A DNA stretch of 64,000 bases. It comes from Nevskia ramosa DSM 11499 (GTDB taxonomy: Bacteria > Pseudomonadota > Gammaproteobacteria > Nevskiales > Nevskiaceae). Numbering within the stretch: the first letter of the stretch is position 1; every line of letters starts with the position of its first letter. Below are positions 35,063-43,799 of this stretch, in pieces. The position numbers and the translations under genes were made by a program. The notes under the pieces were generated by a model, which was given only the letters and a program-made list of their open reading frames with translations, did not search any database and was not told where the DNA came from. The DNA is taken from assembly GCF_000420645.1 (NCBI RefSeq), contig NZ_ATVI01000008.1, positions 124,001-188,000 of the forward strand. The letters are read 5' to 3'.

Positions 35063-35758
35063 CTAGACGGCGGCGCCGAACAGGTTGCCGACACCGGCGC
35101 TGAGCGCCATCGCCAGCGCGCCCCAGAACGCGACCCGCAGCGCGCCCTTGACCCTCGAAGCGCCGCCGGCCCAGGCGGCGGCGGCGCCAAGCACCAGCAG
35201 GCTGGCCATCGCCGCGACCGAGGTGGCGACGACCACGCTTTCACGCGGCGCGATCAGCACCGTCAGCACCGGCACGATGGCGCCGAGCGTGAACGCCAGC
35301 GCCGAGGCCAGCGCCGCCTGTACTGGACGGGCGCGCAAGGTATCGGTGATGCCGAGTTCGTCCCGCGCGTGGGCCTGCAGCGCGTCGTGCGACGTCAGCT
35401 GCTCGGCGACCTGACGGGCCAGCGCGGCGTCGAGGCCGCGGCTCATGTAGATCGCGCTGAGTTCCTCCAACTCGTGATCGGGCTCTTGGTGCAGCTCGTC
35501 GCGCTCGCGGGCCAGATCGGCATTTTCGGTATCGGCCTGCGATTGCACCGACACGTATTCGCCAGCCGCCATCGACATCGCCCCGGCGACGAGCCCGGCA
35601 ACGCTGGTCAGCAGCAGGCTGTGCTGGCTGGTGCCGGACGCTGCGACCCCGACCACCAGACTGGCGACCGAGATGGTGCCGTCGTTGGCGCCGAGCACGG
35701 CCGCGCGCAGCCAGCTGATGCGGTCGGAGCGATGCAGTTCGGAATGGCTGCGGGACAT
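35063..35758 (-). CDS. VIT1/CCC1-family iron/manganese transporter
   Basis: A 231-residue membrane protein of the vacuolar iron transporter family. The first helix carries RAAVLGANDGTISVASLVVGVA with the conserved Asn-Asp. The second, GLVAGAMSMAAGEYVSVQSQ, holds metal-route Met and Glu residues. The cytoplasmic helical loop is rich in Glu (ERDELHQEPDHELEELSAIY, metal-binding domain). Three C-terminal helices end at residue 231. It probably moves Fe2+ or Mn2+ out of the cytosol. ATG 35758 (MSRSHSE) is the family-like start. Confidence 0.88.
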   Translation of the reverse strand: MSRSHSELHRSDRISWLRAAVLGANDGTISVASLVVGVAASGTSQHSLLLTSVAGLVAGAMSMAAGEYVSVQSQADTENADLARERDELHQEPDHELEELSAIYMSRGLDAALARQVAEQLTSHDALQAHARDELGITDTLRARPVQAALASALAFTLGAIVPVLTVLIAPRESVVVATSVAAMASLLVLGAAAAWAGGASRVKGALRVAFWGALAMALSAGVGNLFGAAV

Positions 35759-35822
35759 GGGCGGTGATCGGGGCGGGGCAACGGGAAGGCGACGCAAGGT
35801 ATCAGGCTGTCTGGCCTGTCGC

Positions 35823-36377
35823 TCAGGCTTTCGCTTCCAGCAGCCGGGTCAGCAGTGCGATCTGTTCGCGCTGCATCTCGACCAGTTCCAGCCATTGCTG
35901 CTCGCGCAGGTTGTCGACCTTCTGATGCAGGCCGAGGATTTCCAGCTCCGATTTCAGATTCACCTCGTAGTCGTGCTCGGCCGCCTTGCGATCCTTCGCC
36001 GACTGGCGGTTCTGCGACATCATGATCACCGGCGCCTGCAGGGCGGCGAGCATCGACAGGATCAGGTTCAGGAACACGAACGGGTAGGGATCGAACGGCC
36101 CCACCTTGCTGCGGGTCAGCAGCACCGCGTTCAGCACCACCCAGACCACCAGCAGGCCGAGGAAGCTCAGGATGAAGGTCCAGGAGCCGCCGAACGCGGC
36201 GATGCGATCGGCAACGCGCTCGCCGAAGCCCATCGACTCGTCGAATTCCTGCCCGGCATCGCGGCTGATGTGCAGCCGCCTGGCGACCCGCTCGATGACT
36301 CGTTTCTCGCTGCGGCTGACCTCATGGCCCTGGACGGCGAGGCGAGCGGTCAGCTCATCGATGGTCTTGCGGTTCAC
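35823..36377 (-). CDS. DUF1003-family membrane protein
   Basis: A 184-residue protein with two central membrane helices (FILSFLGLLVVWVVLNAVLL and FVFLNLILSMLAALQAPVIMM). They are followed by the family hallmark SQNRQSAKDRKAAEHDYEVNLKSELEI and a C-terminal coiled coil to residue 184. DUF1003 has no established activity. It starts at ATG 36377 and is read in the same direction as the VIT1-like gene, 64 nt upstream of it. Confidence 0.88.
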   Translation of the reverse strand: MNRKTIDELTARLAVQGHEVSRSEKRVIERVARRLHISRDAGQEFDESMGFGERVADRIAAFGGSWTFILSFLGLLVVWVVLNAVLLTRSKVGPFDPYPFVFLNLILSMLAALQAPVIMMSQNRQSAKDRKAAEHDYEVNLKSELEILGLHQKVDNLREQQWLELVEMQREQIALLTRLLEAKA

Positions 36378-36432
36378 GGTGACTCACTCCTGCGGGCGGG
36401 ATGCCGGTACAGCCTAGTCCAGCAACAGTCGC

Positions 36433-36816
36433 TCAGAACGAACGGCCGTCGACGAACTTGCGTTCCAGGGTCGTCAGCTCGATGCCTTCCAGGCAGCGGA
36501 CGTTGATCGCCGCCGTCGCCACGCCGTCGCGGCCGGTGCCGAGGCCGAACGGCGCGCAGCCGCACTGCGGGCAGAACTGATGGCGGATCGCGTGGCGGTT
36601 GAAGGTGTAGGTGCTGATGGCCGCCTCGTCTGTCGTGATCCGCAGCGCAGTGCGTGGCACGAACGACAGCAGGTAGCCTTTCCGGCTGCAGTGCGAGCAG
36701 TTGCATTCCATCACCGAGTCGAAACTGCCATCGACTTCAAAGGCGATTTTCCCGCAATGGCAGCTGCCCTTGTGGGTCGTGGTTGCACTGCTGCTGGTGG
36801 TTTCGCCCTGTGCCAT
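36433..36816 (-). CDS. GFA-family (glutathione-dependent formaldehyde-activating-like) zinc protein
   Basis: A 127-residue Mss4-fold protein. Zinc-binding cysteines are visible as GSCHCGKIAFEVDG near residue 20, CNCSHCSRKG near 40 and QFCPQCGCAPFG near 85. GFA members bind glutathione adducts; most have unknown substrates. I used ATG 36816 (MAQGETT) because the longer frame runs antisense into dbpA. It is transcribed divergently from dbpA. Confidence 0.88.
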   Translation of the reverse strand: MAQGETTSSSATTTHKGSCHCGKIAFEVDGSFDSVMECNCSHCSRKGYLLSFVPRTALRITTDEAAISTYTFNRHAIRHQFCPQCGCAPFGLGTGRDGVATAAINVRCLEGIELTTLERKFVDGRSF

Positions 36817-36996
36817 GTCTGCGCTCCTTGATGAGGGTTCGTGCCAGCAGAGCCTAGCCGAGAGCAGCTGTTTCAGTCTTTGCCCGAGGCACGCTCGACG
36901 CTGCTCGGCATCGTCGGCCGGCACGCGTCGCCCGCTGGCCTCACAATTCGCGGCTTGCCGACGCGGAATGCGTCAGCCGACTGCCCCAGGTGCCCC

Positions 36997-38379
36997 GTGG
37001 AAACTTCGCCGTTCTCGTCCTTGCCGCTGAATCCGCTGCTGCTGCAGGCGCTCGATTCCCTCGAATACAAGGCGATGACGCCGATCCAGGCGATGAGCCT
37101 GCCGCCGATGCTGGAAGGCCGTGACGTGATCGGCCAGGCGCGCACCGGCAGCGGCAAGACCGCGGCTTATGGCCTGGGCCTGCTGTCGAAGATCGACGCC
37201 ACCCTGATGAAGACCCAGGCGCTGGTGCTCTGCCCGACGCGTGAACTGGCCGATCAGATCGCCAAGGAAATCCGCCGGCTCGCGCGCTGCATGCCGAACG
37301 TGAAACTGACCGTGCTCGGCGGCGGCATTTCCAAGCGGCCGCAGGTCGCTTCGCTGGAGCACGATCCGCACATCGTCGTCGGCATGGCCGGCCGCGTGCA
37401 GGAGCTGCTCGACGAAGGCAATCTCAAGCTCGATAGCCTGCGGGTGCTGGTGCTCGACGAAGCCGACCGCATGCTCGATTCCGACTTCGAACAGGCCAGC
37501 CGCGCGATCGTCGATCTGGCCCCCAAGACGCGCCAGACGCTGTTCTTCTCGGCCACCTTCCCGGACACCGTGCGCGCGATCAGCCGCCGCCTGCAGCTGA
37601 ATCCGGTGGAGATCACCGTCGACAACGAGATCGTCACCGCGCAGGTCGAGCAGACCTTCTACGAGGTCGATCCGATGAAGCGTCTCGATGCGCTGGCGCA
37701 TTTGCTCAGCACCCAGCGGCCGGAATCGGCACTGGTCTTCGCGCACACCAAGAACGACGCCCAGGACATCGAAGTGCAGCTGGCCAAGCGCGGCTTCTCG
37801 GTGCTGTCCCTGCATGGCGATATTGACCAGCGTGATCGCGACGAAGTGCTGGTGCGCTTCACCAATGGCTCGGCGCGGGTGCTGATCGCCACCGACGTCG
37901 CCGCCAGAGGCCTCGACATCAAGGATCTGGCGCTGGTGATCAGCTACGAGCTGCCGCTGGAGCCAGACCAGCACGTGCATCGCGTGGGCCGCACCGGCCG
38001 TGCCGGCAAGAGCGGTCTGGCGCTGCACCTGTATGCGCCGCGCGAGCGCAGCCGCGTTGCCGCGATCGAAGCCAAGCTCGGCTTCAAGGCGGCGATCGGC
38101 AAGCTGCCGATGTCGGCACTGTCACCGGATCGTCCGGTGCCGCCGGTATTCGTCACCATCTGCGTCGACGCCGGCCGGCGCGACAAGCTGCGGCCGGGCG
38201 ATCTGCTCGGTGCGCTCACCGGCGCTGCCGGGCTCGCCAAGGAAGCAGTCGGCAAGATCAACACCTTCGATACCCGCACCTATGTCGCGATCGACCGCCG
38301 CTTTGCCAAGGGCGCGATCGACGGCCTGCGCGCCGGCAAGATCAAGGGCAAGAACTTCCGGGTCAGGCCGATCGATTGA
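36997..38379 (+). CDS. dbpA: ATP-dependent RNA helicase DbpA
   Basis: A 460-residue DEAD-box helicase; DbpA uses hairpin 92 of 23S rRNA and acts in 50S subunit assembly. The Q motif is MTPIQAMSLPPML near residue 26, motif I ARTGSGKTAA near 45, PTRELADQ near 75, DEADRMLD near 155, SATFP near 185, HGDIDQRDRD near 275 and HRVGRTGRAGK near 325. The C-terminal RNA-binding domain is GDLLGALTGAAGLAKEAVGKI...GKIKGKNFRV (~400-460). The usual TPGR motif reads GMAGRVQ here. The start is a GTG at 36997; the longer frame overlaps the GFA gene. Confidence 0.92.
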   Translation: METSPFSSLPLNPLLLQALDSLEYKAMTPIQAMSLPPMLEGRDVIGQARTGSGKTAAYGLGLLSKIDATLMKTQALVLCPTRELADQIAKEIRRLARCMPNVKLTVLGGGISKRPQVASLEHDPHIVVGMAGRVQELLDEGNLKLDSLRVLVLDEADRMLDSDFEQASRAIVDLAPKTRQTLFFSATFPDTVRAISRRLQLNPVEITVDNEIVTAQVEQTFYEVDPMKRLDALAHLLSTQRPESALVFAHTKNDAQDIEVQLAKRGFSVLSLHGDIDQRDRDEVLVRFTNGSARVLIATDVAARGLDIKDLALVISYELPLEPDQHVHRVGRTGRAGKSGLALHLYAPRERSRVAAIEAKLGFKAAIGKLPMSALSPDRPVPPVFVTICVDAGRRDKLRPGDLLGALTGAAGLAKEAVGKINTFDTRTYVAIDRRFAKGAIDGLRAGKIKGKNFRVRPID

Positions 38380-38382
38380 GCG

Positions 38383-40314
38383 CTACTTCTTCACCGGCCC
38401 GAAACCCGCTGGCGCCTGGCGATGTCGGGTTGCCGCCTCGTAGGCGCCGGCGATCCTGAACAGCGTCGCTTCGTCGAAAGGCTTGCCGAGAAAATCGACG
38501 TTCACCGGCAGCTTCGCGGCGATCGGGCCGATCATCTTCGTGCCGCCTTCAGCGTTCTTGTCCGGCACGCGGTCGTAGACCTCGGTGGTGAAGCCGGCCG
38601 GTACTGACAGCGCCGGAAAGCCGTTGGCGCCGAGCAAGGTCCAGGCCAGCGCCGAGCGGCCGTTCTTGTTCGGTTCTGTGGGCATGCCGAGCTTGGGCGA
38701 GGGGATATTGCTGGTCGGATAGACCACCGCGTCGAGGTTCTGCTCGGCCATGCACTGGATGCCGATCTGCTGCAGGGCGAAGCGCTGTTCCAGGCGGCCG
38801 GAGATATCCAGGGTCTTGTCCTTGAACTTCTCTTCCAGGCTTTTCTTCTTGTCCGAGAAGCCGGTGCCGGCGCGCACGTCGGTATAGAAGCGGGACTTGT
38901 TAATCAGGTCTTCGGTATTCCTGATGTTGGCGTCGCCACGCGCCTTCAGATACTGGTCGAGCACGAAGCGGCCTTCACCGATGGTCTTGTCAGCGCCCAG
39001 ATCGCGGATGGTCAGCGGGCTGTCGGCGGGAAACAGCTTGGGGTCGGCCGCCATCGCCACCAGTTGCGGAATGTGATCGCTGTCGGCCGGGAACAGCTTC
39101 GGGTTCTGCTGGATCAGGGCGCGCGAATAAGCCGACGGCGCGTACTTGGCCACGCATTGCTGGAACAGTGCGCCGCTGGCGCCGGGATCGACGATCGTCG
39201 CGCCGAGCTTCTGCAGATCCGCTACCGCGCGCTCGACGAGGTCGATGCTCTGCTCGTCGGCCTTGGTGAACAGCGCCTTGTTCATGAATTCGCGCAGCAC
39301 GCCGATGCGCAGGCCCTTCAGGCTTTTCTCATGCGTGTAGCTCGCATAAGGCTGCGGCGGCTTGCGGCCGATGCCGAAGGCGGTGAGTTCGTCCTTGGGG
39401 TCGTAGCCGGAAATCACATCGAGCACGGTCGCCGTGTCTTCGACCGTGCGGCATAGCGGGCCGACTCGATCGTTCATGGTGCTGGCCTTGATCATGCCGG
39501 CGCGGCTGACCAGTTCCTGCGTCGCGGCGATGCCGACGACGTTGTTGTTCTTCGCCGGGTTGCGTGCCGAAGGGCCGGATTCCTCGGCGATCGAACAGAC
39601 GGCGAGGCTCGCCGCCACCGATGAACCGGAGCCGCCGCTGGAGCGTCCGGGACTGCGCTCGGTGTCATAGGGATTGCAGAGCACGCCGCCAAAACTGCTG
39701 CGATCGCCGCTGGCGTACTCGCCCATGTTGGCCTTGCCGATGATGATGGCGCCGGCCGCGCGCAGGCGCTTGACGAACTCAGCGTCCAGCGGTGGCCGAT
39801 CGTTGGCGTAAGGGGCATCGGCACCCGAGGTGGTGCGCAGATCGGCGGTGTCGTACTGGTCCTTCACCGAGATCGGAATGCCGTGCAGCGGGCCGACCAG
39901 CTTGCCGGTCGCGGCGAACTGCCGGTCGAGTTCGGCCGCGGCTTCGAGCGCATCCGGCAGCGCCGGATCGGCGTCGGCCTTGTCGGTCATGCTGCGCGCC
40001 TTGTGCGGGTTGAAGCCCCATTTCTTCAGTGCTGCCGGGCGCAGGTTGAGCGTGGCATAGGCGTTGATCTGGCCGGCGTTGGGAATCGTCTCGATCTTGC
40101 CGAGCACGCCGTCCGGCTGCTTCACGCAGACGCCGTCGTAAGCCTTGATGCGCTTCAGATGCAGATTCACCACGTCGGTGGCGGTGATCTGCCTGGCCAG
40201 GATCGCTTTCTGAATGTCGGCGATGGTCGCTTCCTCGACGGCGAAGCTCGCTGCGGCCAGCGTCGGCAGGCTGGACAGCGCGGAGAGGGCGAAGGCGAGA
40301 CGGAACAGGCGCAT
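38383..40314 (-). CDS. Exported amidase-signature enzyme
   Basis: A 643-residue amidase with a signal peptide (LFRLAFALSALSSLPTLAAA). The catalytic Ser-cisSer-Lys set is visible: Lys in GIPISVKDQYD near residue 150, and the Gly/Ser-rich GRSSGGSGSSVAASLAV near 225-240 holding both serines. It is longer than typical (~480 residues) because of inserts between residues 380 and 520. It probably hydrolyses an amide or ester in the periplasm; the substrate is not evident. It converges with dbpA, with the two stops only a few bases apart. Confidence 0.88.
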   Translation of the reverse strand: MRLFRLAFALSALSSLPTLAAASFAVEEATIADIQKAILARQITATDVVNLHLKRIKAYDGVCVKQPDGVLGKIETIPNAGQINAYATLNLRPAALKKWGFNPHKARSMTDKADADPALPDALEAAAELDRQFAATGKLVGPLHGIPISVKDQYDTADLRTTSGADAPYANDRPPLDAEFVKRLRAAGAIIIGKANMGEYASGDRSSFGGVLCNPYDTERSPGRSSGGSGSSVAASLAVCSIAEESGPSARNPAKNNNVVGIAATQELVSRAGMIKASTMNDRVGPLCRTVEDTATVLDVISGYDPKDELTAFGIGRKPPQPYASYTHEKSLKGLRIGVLREFMNKALFTKADEQSIDLVERAVADLQKLGATIVDPGASGALFQQCVAKYAPSAYSRALIQQNPKLFPADSDHIPQLVAMAADPKLFPADSPLTIRDLGADKTIGEGRFVLDQYLKARGDANIRNTEDLINKSRFYTDVRAGTGFSDKKKSLEEKFKDKTLDISGRLEQRFALQQIGIQCMAEQNLDAVVYPTSNIPSPKLGMPTEPNKNGRSALAWTLLGANGFPALSVPAGFTTEVYDRVPDKNAEGGTKMIGPIAAKLPVNVDFLGKPFDEATLFRIAGAYEAATRHRQAPAGFGPVKK

Positions 40315-40367
40315 GGCGTCGTCTTGAAGAGCGGGATGCCCTTAAGACGAGCCGGGTGTGGCGGCCC

Positions 40368-41129
40368 CTACCCGGCGATCACGTGTAGCGTCGCAACCTC
40401 GTCTGCGGTCAGATGCCGCCAGGCACCCTTGGCGAGATCACCGAGTGCCAGGCTGCCGATCGACACCCGCAGCAGTCGCAGCACGTCGTAACCGAGCACT
40501 TCGAGCAGCCGGCGGATATGCCGGTTGCGGCCTTCGTCGAGGACGATTTCCAGCCAGCAATTGCGCTCGCCCGCGCGCAGCAGGCTGGCGCTGACCGCTG
40601 ACAGGCGCTCGCCACCATCGACGACGCCAGCCACCATCGCCGCTAGTGCCGCGGCATCCGGCAGACCGTTGATCTGCACGTGATAGGTCTTGACCAGCGC
40701 GCCGGCAGGTTCGGTGATGCCGGCCGCCCAGACCGTGTCGTTCGATAGCAGCAGCAGCCCTTCGCTGGCCTTGTCGAGCCGGCCGACCGGGCCGAGCCAG
40801 GGCAGGCCGGCGTCGGCGATCAGGCTGTAGACGGTGTCGCGGCCACGTTCATCGGCCGCGCTGACAACAATGCCGCGCGGCTTGTTGACGGCGATGTAGA
40901 GCTTGGCGGCGGCCTGCACGTCGACGCCGTCGAGCGCGATCCGTTCACGCTGGGCATCGCTCGGCCGTTCGGGATTGCGCTCGATGCGGCCGTCGACGCT
41001 GACCCGTCCGGCCTTGATCGCGATCTCCGCCTGGCTGCGCGAGCAGACGCCGAGTTTCGACAGCACGCGGGCCAGGCCGTGGCGCGGTGGCTGCTGTGCG
41101 GACTTCGTGGTCGGGCGCGATGACTTCAT
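40368..41129 (-). CDS. RsuA/RluB-family pseudouridine synthase
   Basis: A 253-residue rRNA pseudouridine synthase. The N-terminal S4 domain is GLARVLSKLGVCSRSQAEIAIKAGRVSVDG (~20-50). The catalytic domain has the Asp motif VGRLDKASEGLLLLSND near 118, followed by EIVLDEGRNRHIRRLLEVLGYDVLRLLRVSIG near 205. This is the RsuA/RluB/RluE/RluF group; which uridine is modified cannot be told. ATG 41129 was chosen because the earlier frame is antisense to the DGPF leader region. Confidence 0.9.
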   Translation of the reverse strand: MKSSRPTTKSAQQPPRHGLARVLSKLGVCSRSQAEIAIKAGRVSVDGRIERNPERPSDAQRERIALDGVDVQAAAKLYIAVNKPRGIVVSAADERGRDTVYSLIADAGLPWLGPVGRLDKASEGLLLLSNDTVWAAGITEPAGALVKTYHVQINGLPDAAALAAMVAGVVDGGERLSAVSASLLRAGERNCWLEIVLDEGRNRHIRRLLEVLGYDVLRLLRVSIGSLALGDLAKGAWRHLTADEVATLHVIAG

Positions 41130-41232
41130 GGCGCGAAGCCTAACAAGCACTGCTCGGGGGCTCATGAAGGGCGATAAAAATCTGATGCCGATCAGCGTCT
41201 TGTGAAATTTCCCGAAAAATCTTCGCGCGGGC

Positions 41233-41259
41233 TGTCGATTTCGCTGCGCCTGCTTCGTC
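41233..41259 (+). promoter_or_regulatory. Candidate ECF42-type promoter
   Basis: TGTCGA (41233-41238) and CGTC (41256-41259) are 17 nt apart, matching the promoter signature I recall for ECF42 sigma factors (TGTCGA at -35; CGA/TC at -10). It lies about 60 nt before the DGPF gene at 41318, in the locus that encodes an ECF42-type sigma factor. A small hairpin AGCCC/GGGCT follows in the leader. Confidence 0.65.
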
Positions 41260-41317
41260 GTTGTCTTGAAAGCCCAGAACAATCCGGGCTCACGACAGAC
41301 ACGAACAGGAGATTCCA

Positions 41318-41743
41318 ATGCGCTTCATGGTGATCATCAAAGCCGATGCGAACTCGGAAGCCGGCGTGATGCCGGACGAGAAACTGCTGACCGAGATGGG
41401 CAAGTTCAACGAGGAGCTGGTCAAGGCCGGCGTGATGCTCGCCGGTGAAGGCCTGCATCCCAGCTCGAAGGGCGCGCGGGTTCGCTTTTCAGGCAGCAAA
41501 CGCACAGTCATCGATGGCCCATTTTCGGAGACCAAGGAACTGATCGCCGGCTTCTGGCTGTGGGAGCTGCGCTCGATGCAGGAAGCAATCGAATGGCTGA
41601 AGCGCTGCCCCTGCCCAATGATCGGCGAGTCGGAAGTCGAGATTCGCCAGGTCTTCGAGGCCTCGGATTTCGGTGAAGCCTTCACCCCGGAACTGCAGGA
41701 ACAGGAAGCCAAGCTGCGCGCGCAGATCGAAGCGCAGCACTGA
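41318..41743 (+). CDS. DGPF-domain (YciI-like) protein, first copy
   Basis: A 141-residue YCII-related protein with the DGPF motif (TVIDGPFSETKELIAGF, residues ~65-81). It starts MRFMVIIKADANSEAG with AGGAGATT upstream. DGPF proteins are strongly linked to ECF42 sigma factors in many genomes; their activity is not well defined. The candidate ECF42 promoter lies in front. The VOC protein gene follows 34 nt later, so the two likely form the target operon. Confidence 0.92.
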   Translation: MRFMVIIKADANSEAGVMPDEKLLTEMGKFNEELVKAGVMLAGEGLHPSSKGARVRFSGSKRTVIDGPFSETKELIAGFWLWELRSMQEAIEWLKRCPCPMIGESEVEIRQVFEASDFGEAFTPELQEQEAKLRAQIEAQH

Positions 41744-41777
41744 TTCAAACCTACCCAAACATCAACGGAGCAAGACC

Positions 41778-42200
41778 ATGCGTATCAATCCCTACCTGAG
41801 CTTCAAGGGCCAGTGCCGCGAAGCCTTCGAGTTCTATGCGAAAACCTTCCGCGGCGAGATCGCGATGATCATGAGCCAGGGCGAATCGCCGATAGCCGCC
41901 GAGTTGCCGGCCGCCAGCCGCGACCTGATCATGCATGCCCAGCTGCACGTCGGCGATCAGGTGCTGATGGGCGCCGATGCCCCCGAGAACGCAGAGGGTT
42001 GCGGCCCTTCGCAGGGCAATGGCTGTGTGACCATCACCGTCGACAGCGTCGATGAAGCCGAACGCCTGTTCGCGGCCTTGAGTGCCGGCGGCACGGTGTT
42101 CATGCCGATCGCCGAAACTTTCTGGGCACAGCGCTTCGGCATGGCCAGCGATCGTTTCGGCACGCCGTGGATGATCAACTGCCTGAAGCCGATGTCCTGA
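41778..42200 (+). CDS. VOC-family (PhnB/glyoxalase-like) protein
   Basis: A 140-residue vicinal-oxygen-chelate protein of the PhnB-like group. MRINPYLSFKGQCREAFEFYAKTF is at the start, HAQLHVGDQVLMGADAP near 57, and FWAQRFGMASDRFGTPWMINC near 115-135. Such proteins often accompany DGPF proteins in ECF42 loci. No substrate is evident. It lies in an apparent operon with the DGPF gene. Confidence 0.88.
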   Translation: MRINPYLSFKGQCREAFEFYAKTFRGEIAMIMSQGESPIAAELPAASRDLIMHAQLHVGDQVLMGADAPENAEGCGPSQGNGCVTITVDSVDEAERLFAALSAGGTVFMPIAETFWAQRFGMASDRFGTPWMINCLKPMS

Positions 42201-42208
42201 GTTTTACC

Positions 42209-42295
42209 GTCATGCCCGCGAAGGCGGGCATCCAGTTTCGCCTTCCGCGCACCGCTGGCAAAGAAGAACTGGATTCCCGCCTGCGCGGGAATGAC
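42209..42295 (+). repeat. Paired REP-like palindrome, copy 1
   Basis: An outer inverted pair of two small hairpins: GTCATGCCCGCGAAGGCGGG at the left and CGGGAATGAC preceded by CCCGCCTGCG at the right, with CATCCAG and CTGGATT facing inward. A second copy of the same layout is at 54573-54653. The form fits a REP doublet (REPIN). Confidence 0.85.
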
Positions 42296-42350
42296 TATGG
42301 TCTAGAAGTGGATAAAAAATGCCGCAGAACCCTCGGAAGACACTGAGCTC

Positions 42351-43799
42351 ATGACTGCTCCACTCGAAGGAGCCCGCCGCTGGCGGGCCTTGTACATGCT
42401 CTGCCTCGGCGTGTTGATGATTGTGCTCGACACGACCATCGTCACCGTCGCGCTGCCATCGATGAAAGCCGATCTCGGCTTCAGCGAGACTTCGCTGGTC
42501 TGGGTCGTCAACGCCTACATGCTGAGCTTCGGCGGTTTCCTGCTGCTCGGCGGGCGGCTTGGCGATCTCTACGGCCACCGGCGGCTGTTCCTGTCCGGCC
42601 TGGTGCTGTTCACCGCGGCCTCGCTGGCCTGCGGACTGGCCGGTTCTCAGCTGATGCTGGTCGCGGCCAGAGCGGTGCAGGGGCTTGGCGGCGCGGTGGT
42701 CACGGCGGTGGCGCTGTCGCTGATCATGAATCTGTTCACCGAAGACGGTGAACGCGCGAAGGCGATGGGCATCTACGGCTTCGTCTGCGCCGCTGGCGGC
42801 AGCATCGGCGCGCTGCTTGGCGGCGTGCTGACCACGGGCCTGAGCTGGCACTGGGTGTTTCTGGTCAACCTGCCGATCGGCGTTTTCGTCTACATCGGCT
42901 GCGGGCGTCTGCTGCCGCATGCGGCGGACGATGTCGGTGCCGGCCAGCAGCTCGACTGGGCCGGTGCGGTCACCATCACCGGCTCGCTGATGCTCGCGGT
43001 CTACGCGGTGGTCGGCGGCAATGAAGCCGGCTGGCGTTCGATGCAGACGCTGTCCCTGCTTGGCATCGCCGCGCTGCTGTTCATCGCTTTCCTGATCATC
43101 GAATCGCGGGTTCGCCAGCCGCTGATGCCGCTGTCGCTGTTCCGCCATCGCAACATCGCGGTGGCCAATGTCGTGGCCGTGCTGTGGTCGGCGGCGATGT
43201 TCGCCTGGTTCGTGATTTCGGCGCTGTATCTGCAACTGGTGCTGGACTACAAGGCGCTCGATGTCGGCCTCGCCTTCGTGCCGGCGGATCTGATCATGGC
43301 GGCGTTCTCGCTGGGGCTTTCGGCGCGCATCGTCGTCCGCTATGGCTTGCGCAGCCCGATGTGGGTCGGCCTGCTGCTGGCGGCAGTCGGGCTGGCGCTG
43401 TTCGCCCGGGCACCGCTGGAGGGCCGTTTCCTGGTCGACGTGCTGCCGGGCATGTTGCTGCTCGGCCTCGGTGCCGGCCTGGCCTTCAATCCCCTGCTGC
43501 TGGCGGCGATGAACGATGTGCCGCCGTCCGATGCGGGCCTCGCTTCGGGCGTGGTCAACACCGCGTTCATGATGGGCGGTGCGCTCGGTCTAGCGGTGCT
43601 GGCCAGCCTCGCCGATGGCGAGACGCGGCAGGCGATCACTTCTGGCGTCGAACAGATCGCCGCCCTGGCTGCCGGCCATCGGCTGGCCTTCGTCTGGGGC
43701 ACCGGTTTCGCGCTGCTGGCAGCGCTGATCGGCGGCGTGCTGCTGCGGCCGAAGATGGCGCCGTCGCCGGAAGGCGCGGCGACCGGCCTTGTGCACTGA
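42351..43799 (+). CDS. MFS drug-efflux transporter (DHA2/EmrB-QacA type)
   Basis: A 482-residue major facilitator with 14 predicted helices. Motif D is LDTTIVTVALPSM near residue 28, motif A GGRLGDLYGHRRLF near 68, and motif C GGSIGALLGGVLTTGLSWHWVFLVNLPIGV near 150-175. It is likely a proton-coupled exporter of drugs or metabolites. Its stop overlaps the ATG of the ECF sigma gene by one base (TGATG), so pump and sigma factor are translationally coupled. Its own upstream gap holds the REP doublet. Confidence 0.9.
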   Translation: MTAPLEGARRWRALYMLCLGVLMIVLDTTIVTVALPSMKADLGFSETSLVWVVNAYMLSFGGFLLLGGRLGDLYGHRRLFLSGLVLFTAASLACGLAGSQLMLVAARAVQGLGGAVVTAVALSLIMNLFTEDGERAKAMGIYGFVCAAGGSIGALLGGVLTTGLSWHWVFLVNLPIGVFVYIGCGRLLPHAADDVGAGQQLDWAGAVTITGSLMLAVYAVVGGNEAGWRSMQTLSLLGIAALLFIAFLIIESRVRQPLMPLSLFRHRNIAVANVVAVLWSAAMFAWFVISALYLQLVLDYKALDVGLAFVPADLIMAAFSLGLSARIVVRYGLRSPMWVGLLLAAVGLALFARAPLEGRFLVDVLPGMLLLGLGAGLAFNPLLLAAMNDVPPSDAGLASGVVNTAFMMGGALGLAVLASLADGETRQAITSGVEQIAALAAGHRLAFVWGTGFALLAALIGGVLLRPKMAPSPEGAATGLVH

